Assembly: GCF_002891535.1 (NCBI RefSeq)
Contig: NZ_PDZR01000004.1
Coordinates: 1-64,000, forward strand
Origin: Methylocella silvestris
GTDB taxonomy: Bacteria > Pseudomonadota > Alphaproteobacteria > Rhizobiales > Beijerinckiaceae
Reading direction: 5' to 3'
Length of the DNA stretch: 64,000 bases
Of this stretch, positions 26,641 to 34,370 are shown piece after piece (position 1 is the stretch's first letter; each line of letters starts with the position of its first letter). A program made the position numbers and the translations under genes. The notes below the pieces were generated by a model. It had not been told where the DNA came from, made no database searches, and saw only the letters and a program-made list of their open reading frames with translations.

Positions 26641-27063
26641 ATGGAGACACGCAAGACGGCGACTGCCCCCGAGGGCGCGACGTGGGCGCGGATCGGAGCA
26701 GGCTTCTATGTCGCCTGGGGCTTGTTTCACCTTCGTGTCGCCTATGACATTTATGAACTCGGCGCCGGGCAGTCGGGTCTGGCGCAGGGCCGAATCTTTC
26801 AGCTCGCGGCCTATATGCTGACGATCTCCCTTTTCGTGATCGCCGTCGCCGTCCTCAAGAATTCACGGAACGATCGAACAGGCTATTGGCTCAATCTGAT
26901 CGTCGCCGGTTGGGCTGACCTGATTTGGGTCGCGGTCGTCGTCGCGCCTGGCTATGTCGGCCTCTTGCGCGGGCTCGCGCCGCCCGCGATATTTCTTGCG
27001 GGCGCGGCCGCGACGACGCTCGCGCGGCGCGCCAAGATTTTGTCTGATCAGCCGGTAATCTGA
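26641..27063 (+). CDS. Small membrane protein of unknown function
   Basis: The 140-residue protein has four predicted membrane helices (about 14-34, 50-72, 82-105 and 108-128) and a short basic C-terminus. I do not recognise a family. It lies 21 nt after the ccdA-like gene on the same strand and probably belongs to that operon. Its end overlaps the convergent MFS gene by 16 nt. Confidence 0.6.
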   Translation: METRKTATAPEGATWARIGAGFYVAWGLFHLRVAYDIYELGAGQSGLAQGRIFQLAAYMLTISLFVIAVAVLKNSRNDRTGYWLNLIVAGWADLIWVAVVVAPGYVGLLRGLAPPAIFLAGAAATTLARRAKILSDQPVI

Positions 27064-28316
27064 AGCCCGCGCTTCAGCCAGCCGGCGGCGAGGGCGATCA
27101 CGCCGCCCGTCGCGGCAAGCGCGGCCATCGCCAGATAGGCCTCGTCGCCAAAGCGCGCCGTCAGCCAGCCGCTGCCATAGGTCGCGGCGGCTAGGCTCAG
27201 CGCCCCCGCCGCCGCAAGCCAGCCCTGCATGCGGGCGCGGTGGGTCGCAGAGGCGAGCGCGCCGAGCAGAAGCACGCTGCCGCAGGTCGTCGCGCCGAAG
27301 CTGAAGGCATGCAAGGTCTGCAGCGCGATGACGGCTTCGGCGCCGGGCGCGAAGCTCATGGCGGTCCAGCGCAAGGCCGCCCCAGCCGCCCCGAGCAGCA
27401 GCAAGGGGACGGCGCTCCGCTCGGAGCGGAAATAACGCGCGGCGAGCAAAAAGATGAGGATTTCCGCCCCGACCCCGACCGCCCAGGCGGCGCCAATCGC
27501 GCCGGGCGAAAGGCCTGCCGCGCGCCATCGGATCGTCCCGAATGCATAGACTTCGGCGTGGCTCGCCTGAATCAGCGCGGCCGCGGCGATCGTCAGCAGC
27601 GCGAGCCGCAGCCGGGCCGAATCGGCGGTGAGGCGGCCCGCCGTCGCGCCTGCGTAAAGATGCGCCCGGTTCATCCGGATGGCCGCGAACAATGCCGCCC
27701 CGACCGAGGGCAGCGAGAGCAGGATCAGCGCGACGATGATCTGTTCGCCGGGCAGCGCCTCGACGATCGCGGCCGAGGCCAGCATCGTCGCGAGCACCCC
27801 GATCGAGGTCCAGACCCGGATATGGCCATAAGCGATTGGCGGGCGCCCATCCGTCTCGGCGTGGCGGATTTCGCTCAAGGTGAGCGCATCGGCGAGCGCG
27901 GGCATTGATCCCATCGCCACCGAGACAAGCACCGCGCCGGCGAAGATCGGCGCAAAGCCTGAGCCAAAGCGCAGCCCGCAATAGGTTGCAAATACGGTGA
28001 GGGCGCAGGCGGTGACGGCGAGGCCGACGCCGCGTTTGTCGGCGAAGGCGGCGATGAGCGGAGTCGCGATCACGCGCGCGACCAGCGGCGTCGCGATGGC
28101 CGCGGCGATCTCTTCCGCGGTGAGCCCGCGCGCGGCGAGCCAGACCGGAAAATAGGGCAGATGCAGGCCCAGCGGCAGAAACAGCAGGCCCGCAAAAATC
28201 GAAAGATCGCGCGCTTCATGGCCGCCGGAGACCTCAGCCTTGCGATGGCGGGGGTCGGCGAGGGTCAAATGCGGTCCGCCTTGCTGGTTCTTGCTGGGAA
28301 GTTCGGTCAGCGTCAC
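27048..28316 (-). CDS. MFS transporter, HcaT/MFS_1-like family
   Basis: The 422-residue permease has twelve membrane helices, beginning RDLSIFAGLLFLPLGLHLPYFPVWLAARGL, which is typical of the 3-phenylpropionate/nucleoside-like MFS_1_like group. The GTG at 28316 lies 13 nt after the regulator stop at 28331; the longer ATG frame from 28421 would overlap the regulator gene by 91 nt. Pairing with an XRE-cupin regulator suggests uptake or efflux of the ligand sensed by that regulator. The ligand is unknown. Confidence 0.8.
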   Translation of the reverse strand: MTLTELPSKNQQGGPHLTLADPRHRKAEVSGGHEARDLSIFAGLLFLPLGLHLPYFPVWLAARGLTAEEIAAAIATPLVARVIATPLIAAFADKRGVGLAVTACALTVFATYCGLRFGSGFAPIFAGAVLVSVAMGSMPALADALTLSEIRHAETDGRPPIAYGHIRVWTSIGVLATMLASAAIVEALPGEQIIVALILLSLPSVGAALFAAIRMNRAHLYAGATAGRLTADSARLRLALLTIAAAALIQASHAEVYAFGTIRWRAAGLSPGAIGAAWAVGVGAEILIFLLAARYFRSERSAVPLLLLGAAGAALRWTAMSFAPGAEAVIALQTLHAFSFGATTCGSVLLLGALASATHRARMQGWLAAAGALSLAAATYGSGWLTARFGDEAYLAMAALAATGGVIALAAGWLKRGLQITG

Positions 28317-28330
28317 ACAGGAAGGCGCCT

Positions 28331-28963
28331 CTACTCCATCGCCGCGGCCTTCAGGATACACACCATCATTGCGCTCGCCGGCCGGTCGGAAACATTGCGA
28401 ATGATATGGGGGCGGTCGCAACGGTAGCGCAGCGTGTCGCCGGTCTTGGCGCGCTCGATCACGCCGGCGACCTCGACTTCGAGTTCGCCCTCGCTGATCG
28501 AAAGACTTTCCACCGAGCCGCGCTGATGCGCCTCGGATTCCAGCGCGCCGCCGGGCTCGGCGGAAAAATCATACCATTGCAGCCATTCGACCGTCTTGAT
28601 CCAGCCGATGATCGAAAGCCTGCATTTGCCATCGTCGGAGACGAGGATCGGCGTCTCGTGACGCGCCGTCTTTTCGAGGAAGGGCTCGTCGTCGGCCGCC
28701 TGCAGAACGCGCTCGATCGAGACATCGAGGGCCTGCGACAGCCTCCAGATCGTCGCCAGCGTCGGATTGGTTTCGTTGCGCTCGATCTGGCTGATGATCG
28801 ATTTGGCGACGCCGGATTGTTCGGAAAGCTCCGACAGCGAGAAATTATAGGCCTTGCGCAGTCTTTGTACGGTTTTGCCGAGCTGCCCCGACAAAGCGAG
28901 CGCGCCAGCTTCCATCACCTTGACCTTGTCGCGTCCCTCGACGCCCATGCTCGATCCGCTCAT
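28331..28963 (-). CDS. XRE family regulator with C-terminal cupin domain
   Basis: The 210-residue transcription factor has an N-terminal Cro/C1 helix-turn-helix (VQRLRKAYNFSLSELSEQSGV-type, about 33-85) and a C-terminal double-stranded beta-helix (about 110-205, ESEAHQRGSVESLSISEGELEVEV and RPHIIRNVSD). Such proteins (PuuR/SutR type) sense a small molecule in the cupin. It is the first gene before the MFS transporter and probably regulates it. ATG at 28963 or 28948 are both possible starts. Confidence 0.88.
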   Translation of the reverse strand: MSGSSMGVEGRDKVKVMEAGALALSGQLGKTVQRLRKAYNFSLSELSEQSGVAKSIISQIERNETNPTLATIWRLSQALDVSIERVLQAADDEPFLEKTARHETPILVSDDGKCRLSIIGWIKTVEWLQWYDFSAEPGGALESEAHQRGSVESLSISEGELEVEVAGVIERAKTGDTLRYRCDRPHIIRNVSDRPASAMMVCILKAAAME

Positions 28964-29150
28964 TCATTTGACGACGCCGCTGTCGCGCAGGACGCGTTTG
29001 CGTCCCGAACGGTAGCGGATTTCGTTTGGAATATCGAACGATTTGTCGGTTCCGCAAGCCCCCTCGGCGGATCGCCCCCGGCGGTGTCATCCAAAAGCCA
29101 CGCGAATCTGTTCTTTAGGACGTGACGCAAATCAGGTTCGGGGTCCGCCG

Positions 29151-29969
29151 GTGAGCGACGTAAAAGAGCCAAGACGCTTTCGCACTCTCTTCCTGTCCGA
29201 TATCCATCTCGGCACGAAAGACTGCCAGGCCGGTCTCCTGATCGACTTTTTGAAGCACAATGAAGCGGACACGATCTATCTTGTCGGCGACATTATTGAC
29301 GGCTGGCGGCTGAAAAGCGGCTGGTACTGGCCGCAGGCGCAAAATGACGTCGTTCAGAAGCTGCTGCGCCAAGCGCGCAAGGGCGTCAAAATCTATTATA
29401 CGCCGGGCAATCACGATGAATTCGCGCGCGATTTTCTCGGGATCTTCTTTGGCGGCGTCGAAATCATCGACCATGCGATCCATGAGACGGCTGACGGCAA
29501 GCGCCTTCTCGTCATCCACGGCGATCAGTTCGACGTCGTCGTCAAGCATGCCCGCTGGCTCGCCTTTCTCGGCGATTGGGCTTATGAATTCGCGCTCTGG
29601 GCCAATCGCTGGTTCAATCAGATCCGGCGCTCGTTCGGTTTTCCCTACTGGTCACTGTCGGCCTGGGCCAAGCTCAAGGTGAAGAATGCGGTGAGTTTCA
29701 TCGGCGATTATGAATCCGCCCTCGCCGACGCGGCGCGCCGTCATCAGACGGACGGCGTCGTTTGCGGCCATATTCATCACGCTGCGATCCGCGACATCGA
29801 CGGGATGCTTTACGTAAATACCGGCGATTTCGTCGAATCCTGCACGGCTGTCGCCGAACACGCCAACGGGACGCTCGAGATCCTGCACTGGCAGGCGACC
29901 GCCGCCGAACAGGCGCAGGCCAATGCTCTGGCGCAGGCCCGCCTTCCAGGCCGTCAGGCGGCGGCCTGA
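29151..29969 (+). CDS. plcP: Metallophosphoesterase, PlcP-like phospholipase C
   Basis: The 272-residue calcineurin-fold enzyme keeps all metal motifs: SDIHLG, VGDIIDGW, PGNHDEF, IHGDQFD and CGHIHHA. Databases often call this group UDP-2,3-diacylglucosamine diphosphatase, but its layout directly upstream of a GT4 enzyme (1-nt overlap) matches the PlcP-Agt arrangement of rhizobia. There PlcP cleaves phospholipids to diacylglycerol under phosphate limitation. The GTG at 29151 is the likely start; the ATG at 29043 adds unrelated residues. Only half of a Pho-box-like sequence (GTGTCAT, 29084-29090) is seen upstream, so regulation is open. Confidence 0.75.
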   Translation: MSDVKEPRRFRTLFLSDIHLGTKDCQAGLLIDFLKHNEADTIYLVGDIIDGWRLKSGWYWPQAQNDVVQKLLRQARKGVKIYYTPGNHDEFARDFLGIFFGGVEIIDHAIHETADGKRLLVIHGDQFDVVVKHARWLAFLGDWAYEFALWANRWFNQIRRSFGFPYWSLSAWAKLKVKNAVSFIGDYESALADAARRHQTDGVVCGHIHHAAIRDIDGMLYVNTGDFVESCTAVAEHANGTLEILHWQATAAEQAQANALAQARLPGRQAAA

Positions 29970-31006
29970 TGCGGATCCTCATTGCCACCGACGCCTGGAA
30001 GCCCCAGGTCAATGGCGTCGTGCGATCGCTGGAGTCGGTCGCAAAAGCGCTGCGGGAATTCGGCGCCGAGATTGAATTTTTGACGCCGCAGGGATTCGCC
30101 TCCGTGCCGCTGCCGACCTATAGCGAAATCAAGCTCGCCTTCGCCAGCGCCGGTTCGATCCGCAAGAGGCTCGACGGCGCGCCGATCGACCATATCCATA
30201 TCGCGACTGAGGGGCCCGTCGGCTTTGCCGCGCGACGCTATTGCCTGCGTAACAAACGGGCTTTCACGACGAGCTACCACACGCGTTTTCCCGAATATAT
30301 CAGGGCGCGCACCTTTCTCCCGGAGTCGATCACCTATTCCGTTCTGCGCCGGTTTCACAATGCAGGTTCGGGCGTCATGGTGTCGACGGCCTCGATCGCC
30401 AATGACCTCGAAAAACGCGGCTTCGAGAGGCTGATGTTCTGGTCGCGCGGCGTCGACCACCGCCTGTTTTCGCCGGACCGGCGGATCAAGCTCGATCTGC
30501 CGGGGCCGATCTATCTTTACGCCGGCCGTCTTGCGCCCGAAAAAAACATTGAGGGCTTTTTGTCGCTCGATCTGCCGGGCTCAAAAGTGGTGGTCGGCGA
30601 CGGGCCCTCGCGCCGCGCGCTGGAGGCGGCCTACCCCGACGCCCATTTCGTCGGCGCGAAGGACAGCGACACGCTCGCCGCCTATTATGCGTCCTCCGAC
30701 GTTTTCGTGTTTCCGAGCCGCACCGACACCTTCGGCATGGTTCTGCTTGAGGCGCTCTCCTGTGGATTGCCGGTCGCCGCGCTGCCCGTCGCCGGCCCTC
30801 TTGACGTCATCGGATCGAGCGGAGTCGGCGTGCTCGACGAGGATCTGCGCGCCGCCTGCCTCAAGGCGCTCGAAACCCCCCGCGAAAAAGCGCGCGCCTA
30901 TGCGCTGACCTTTACCTGGGCGAACAGCGCCCGGCAGTTTCTCGACAATATCATCCGGGCGAAAGCCCTGGGCCAGGTCAAGATGGTCCCTACCCCGCTC
31001 TTTTGA
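29969..31006 (+). CDS. GT4 glycosyltransferase, Agt-like diacylglycerol glycosyltransferase
   Basis: The 345-residue GT-B enzyme begins MRILIATDAWKPQVNGVVRS, with YAGRLAPEKNIEGFL at the second domain and the GT4 E-x7-E region in FPSRTDTFGMVLLEALSCGLPVAA. The start overlaps the PlcP stop (TGATG). In rhizobia the homologous pair converts phospholipid to glucuronosyl/glycosyl-diacylglycerol under phosphate starvation. That function is inferred from the pairing; the enzyme could also be a general mannosyl/glucosyltransferase. Confidence 0.75.
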   Translation: MRILIATDAWKPQVNGVVRSLESVAKALREFGAEIEFLTPQGFASVPLPTYSEIKLAFASAGSIRKRLDGAPIDHIHIATEGPVGFAARRYCLRNKRAFTTSYHTRFPEYIRARTFLPESITYSVLRRFHNAGSGVMVSTASIANDLEKRGFERLMFWSRGVDHRLFSPDRRIKLDLPGPIYLYAGRLAPEKNIEGFLSLDLPGSKVVVGDGPSRRALEAAYPDAHFVGAKDSDTLAAYYASSDVFVFPSRTDTFGMVLLEALSCGLPVAALPVAGPLDVIGSSGVGVLDEDLRAACLKALETPREKARAYALTFTWANSARQFLDNIIRAKALGQVKMVPTPLF

Positions 31007-31190
31007 GGTCGGCCGAGAAGCTTGGCCAGGCGGGGCCTTTAACAAGCCGCATTTCGTCCCATATCAGCGGGAACGCTTATCAGGGCGCGATGGGATTGCA
31101 CGCAATCCCATACCGCTTTGGCTGAGCTTCAAGTCTCACGCATGACGTCGATAGTCCGCGACTTTTCGAACGCGTGCCGAGGGTTTCCGA

Positions 31191-32210
31191 ATGGACTATT
31201 TTCCTTCCTTTGTGCTCGATGAATCCGAGGCTGCGCCGCAGGAAGAGGCGGCCGCCCTGACGCACGATTTCCCCGCCGATGACGAGGCGCTGCTCGACGC
31301 CTATTCGAAAAGCGTAACGCGCATCGTCGAGGACGTCGGCCCGAGCGTCGTGCGGCTCGACGTCAAACGCGGCGACGGCCGCAGCGGCGGCTCGGGCTCC
31401 GGGGTGATCGTTTCCCCGGACGGGCTCATTTTGACCAACAGCCATGTGGTCGGCGGCGCCCGCCGCGCGAGCGTGACGACGCTTGACGGACGCAATCTGT
31501 CCGGCCGCGTCCTCGGCGATGATCCCGACACCGATCTCGCCCTGGTGCGGGTCGATGAGAACGTCACTTTGCCGGCGGCGCGGCTCGGCGATTCGAAACG
31601 GCTGAAACCGGGCGAAATCGCGGTCGCGATCGGCAATCCGCTCGGCTTCGATTCAACCGTGACGGCGGGCGTCATTTCGGCGCTCGGGCGTTCGCTGCGC
31701 TCGAACAACGGCCGCATGATTGATGATGTGATCCAGACCGACGCCGCGCTCAATCCCGGCAATTCCGGCGGACCGCTGGTCGCCTCAAACGGCGCCGTCA
31801 TCGGCGTCAACACCGCGATCATCGCCGGGGCGCAGGGCATCTGCTTTGCAGTCGCGGCGAATACGGCGCGTTTCGTCCTCGGCGAGCTCGTCGCCCATGG
31901 CCGCGTGCGCCGCGCCTATCTTGGCGTCGGCGCAAGCACGATCGTCCTGCCGCGCCGGATCGCGCTCCGGCTCGGCCTCGAGCAGACCACGGGCGCGGTG
32001 ATCAGCCAGGTCGAAAAGGATGGCCCGGCGGATCACGCCGGCCTGCTCACCGGCGATATCGTTCTTGCCGTTGACGGCGCGCCGGTCGCCAGCGCCGGCG
32101 ATCTTCTGCGCCTGCTGGGCGCTGACAAGATCAACCAGGTCGCGCCGCTCGATATTCTGCGCCGCTCCGACCGGCGCCGGTTCTGGGCCGCGCTGCGCGA
32201 GCGCGTTTGA
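31191..32210 (+). CDS. HtrA/DegP-like S1C serine protease lacking a signal peptide
   Basis: The 339-residue trypsin-fold protease has the triad His in TNSHVVGG (about 84), Asp in DPDTDLALVRV (about 114) and Ser in NPGNSGGPLV (about 189), followed by one PDZ domain (about 240-330, AYLGVGAST to GDIVLAVDGAPVASAGDLLR). The N-terminus is acidic and has no hydrophobic segment, so it is probably cytoplasmic, unlike DegP. The ATG at 31191 is the first in frame. It is the last gene before a 330-nt gap. Confidence 0.85.
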   Translation: MDYFPSFVLDESEAAPQEEAAALTHDFPADDEALLDAYSKSVTRIVEDVGPSVVRLDVKRGDGRSGGSGSGVIVSPDGLILTNSHVVGGARRASVTTLDGRNLSGRVLGDDPDTDLALVRVDENVTLPAARLGDSKRLKPGEIAVAIGNPLGFDSTVTAGVISALGRSLRSNNGRMIDDVIQTDAALNPGNSGGPLVASNGAVIGVNTAIIAGAQGICFAVAANTARFVLGELVAHGRVRRAYLGVGASTIVLPRRIALRLGLEQTTGAVISQVEKDGPADHAGLLTGDIVLAVDGAPVASAGDLLRLLGADKINQVAPLDILRRSDRRRFWAALRERV

Positions 32211-32542
32211 ACCGCAGCTTTGCCCGAGAATCAGGCAATCGCGCACAGTCACGGGAAAATCGATGGATTTTCCCGCTCGAGCAGCGCTGCGATGTCGCTA
32301 TTCCATTGCTTCAGCCTGCGTTTTCAGGCAAGAGAGAGATCGATATCGCTTAAGTTCCTGCTGCGGCCGCGGCAGGAATGACCGGCTTCAGGCGGCGCTT
32401 TGGCGCAACTGCCTGCAAGTTACGGCAAAAAACCAAACCGTTACGTTGAGCCCAAGGGTTGCGCCAAAGGGCTCGTCGGTGTCGGCGGCCTTATGGCCGC
32501 AGCCCGTGTTTGCAGGGCGCAAATGCCCGTTTCAGGAACAAA
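32211..32542 (+). promoter_or_regulatory. Structured region upstream of the RhlE-type helicase
   Basis: About 330 bases without a gene. It holds a perfect 10-bp hairpin at 32252-32275 (CGGGAAAATC, loop GATG) with no T-run, a small GC palindrome around 32357-32376, and a 12-bp perfect inverted repeat with arms at 32398-32409 and 32458-32469. If transcription starts before 32398, the last forms a long stem in the helicase leader. Confidence 0.5.
32398..32469 (+). promoter_or_regulatory. 12-bp long-range stem in the RhlE leader
   Basis: Arms CTTTGGCGCAAC (32398-32409) and GTTGCGCCAAAG (32458-32469) are exactly complementary, with a 48-nt loop, ending 73 nt before the start codon at 32543. RNA-helicase genes in other bacteria often have regulatory leaders; a role here is inference. 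Confidence 0.5.
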
Positions 32543-34036
32543 ATGACTTTTGAGGAACTCGGTCTCAGCGCGAAGGTGCTGCAAGCGGTCGAAGCTTCCG
32601 GCTACACCACGCCGACGCCGATCCAGGCCCAAGCCATCCCCTTCGCGCTCACCGGACGCGACGTTCTGGGCATTGCGCAGACAGGCACGGGCAAAACCGC
32701 CGCCTTTACGCTGCCGATGCTCTCCCGCCTCGAACAGGGCCGCGCCAGAGCACGCATGCCGCGCACCCTGATCCTTGAGCCAACTCGTGAACTGGCGGCT
32801 CAGGTCGAGGAAAGCTTTGTCCGCTATGGCGTCAATCACAAGGTCAATGTCGCGCTTCTGATCGGCGGCGTTTCCTTCGCGGACCAGGAGGCGAAGATCA
32901 CGCGCGGCGCCGATGTGCTGATCGCGACCCCCGGCCGCCTGCTCGATTTCGCCGAGCGCGGCAAGCTGCTGCTGACCGGCATCGAGATCCTTGTCATCGA
33001 CGAAGCCGACCGCATGCTGGACATGGGCTTCATCCCCGACATCGAGCGCATCTGCAAGCTGGTGCCCTTTACCCGGCAGACGCTGTTTTTTTCGGCGACC
33101 ATGCCGCCGGAGATCACCCGGCTGACCGAGACCTTCCTGCACAATCCGGCGCGGGTCGAGGTCGCGCGCGCCTCCTCGACGGCGACGACGATCACGCAAG
33201 GCCTGATCGCTTCGGCGCCCGGCCCGGCCAAACGCGAAACTTTGCGCCGCCTGCTCCGGGGCGCCGCCGATTTCAAGAACGCCATCATTTTCTGCAATCG
33301 CAAGCGCGACGTTGCGCTGCTGCATAAATCGTTGCTGACGCACGGCTTTAACGCCGGCGCTTTGCATGGCGACCTCGACCAGCGGGCGCGGATGGCCTCG
33401 CTCGACGCTTTCAAGACCGGCGAAGTGGCGTTGATCGTCTGCTCCGACGTCGCCGCGCGCGGCCTCGATATTCCGGACGTCAGTCATGTCCTGAATTTCG
33501 ACGTTCCGACCCATGCCGAAGATTATGTGCACCGCATCGGCCGCACCGGCCGCGCCGGCAAGAGCGGCGTCGCCATCACCATCGTGACAAAAGCCGATCA
33601 AAAACATATCGCCGAGATTGAGAAGCTGATCGGTCGTTCGATCGACTTTCTCGACGGGAAAACAATGGCGGACGTCGTCGAGGACGGGGCGGAAGAAGCT
33701 CCCGAGCGCGACGAGCGGCGGCCAAGGCGCGGCGAACGCCGCAACGGCCAGACGGAGGCCGAGGCGCCCCGATCGCGCCGCCGCGAAAGATCGGAAGGGG
33801 CGCGCCAACATACGGCGCAGCCGCCTTCAACGCCCGCCGCGCCGGCTCAGGCGGCGCCGCGGCCAACCGGCGGCCCGGCGGCCCCGCCGCGTGAGCAACG
33901 CAAACCGCGGCGCGAGGACGATGACGCGCCCGTCATCGGCATGGGCGATCATGTTCCGATGTTCCTGCTTCGGCCGGTCAAGCTGAAGCCGGCCAAAACC
34001 CGCGAAGACGCCGAAGAGTCAACCAGCGTCAGCTGA
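32543..34036 (+). CDS. rhlE: DEAD-box RNA helicase, RhlE type
   Basis: The 497-residue ATP-dependent RNA helicase starts MTFEELGLS, with the Q-motif TPTPIQAQAIP, Walker A AQTGTGKT, PTRELAAQ, the DEAD box VIDEADRMLDMGF, SAT, and the C-terminal HRIGRTGRAGKSG motif VI (about 345). The tail after residue 400 is a Pro/Arg/Glu-rich low-complexity extension typical of RhlE. The ATG at 32543 has AGGAA 4 nt upstream and matches the family start. The structured region upstream may regulate it. Confidence 0.9.
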   Translation: MTFEELGLSAKVLQAVEASGYTTPTPIQAQAIPFALTGRDVLGIAQTGTGKTAAFTLPMLSRLEQGRARARMPRTLILEPTRELAAQVEESFVRYGVNHKVNVALLIGGVSFADQEAKITRGADVLIATPGRLLDFAERGKLLLTGIEILVIDEADRMLDMGFIPDIERICKLVPFTRQTLFFSATMPPEITRLTETFLHNPARVEVARASSTATTITQGLIASAPGPAKRETLRRLLRGAADFKNAIIFCNRKRDVALLHKSLLTHGFNAGALHGDLDQRARMASLDAFKTGEVALIVCSDVAARGLDIPDVSHVLNFDVPTHAEDYVHRIGRTGRAGKSGVAITIVTKADQKHIAEIEKLIGRSIDFLDGKTMADVVEDGAEEAPERDERRPRRGERRNGQTEAEAPRSRRRERSEGARQHTAQPPSTPAAPAQAAPRPTGGPAAPPREQRKPRREDDDAPVIGMGDHVPMFLLRPVKLKPAKTREDAEESTSVS

Positions 34037-34370
34037 TTTCGCAGCCCGCTCCTTCGACTTAGGCGCACGCGCCCCCGCGTTCAGCGGGGCGGCCGCCTGG
34101 CCATGCAAAGAATCGCGGCGATCTCTCAGCGCCCGGCGCTTCTGGCCCCTCATGATCGAAGCTGCCTTTATTTCCCTTATATGCCGTGAACTTTTCCACG
34201 CATTATTGGAATTAACTCCCTCGTCGATTGCCATATGACGCAATTGCGCAACAGCAGCGGCGTTTCTCCGCGCTCTGCTTTCGCTGTGCTTGTCCGGCCA
34301 TGCACCTAATCTTATCGTCACCGCATAGGCATGAACGGCCGATGCGGCGCGGATTGGGAGACAAGCGGCT
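34037..34370. promoter_or_regulatory. Intergenic region upstream of the TonB-dependent receptor
   Basis: About 334 bases. The middle, 34165-34240, is less GC-rich than its surroundings and is the likely promoter area for the receptor gene. I looked for Fur, RirA or Irr-type palindromes and saw none that I would call. Confidence 0.35.

Noticed and set aside
29084-29101. Pho box upstream of the PlcP-like gene
   Set aside because: Only one half (GTGTCAT) fits; the second half at the 11-nt period is poor.
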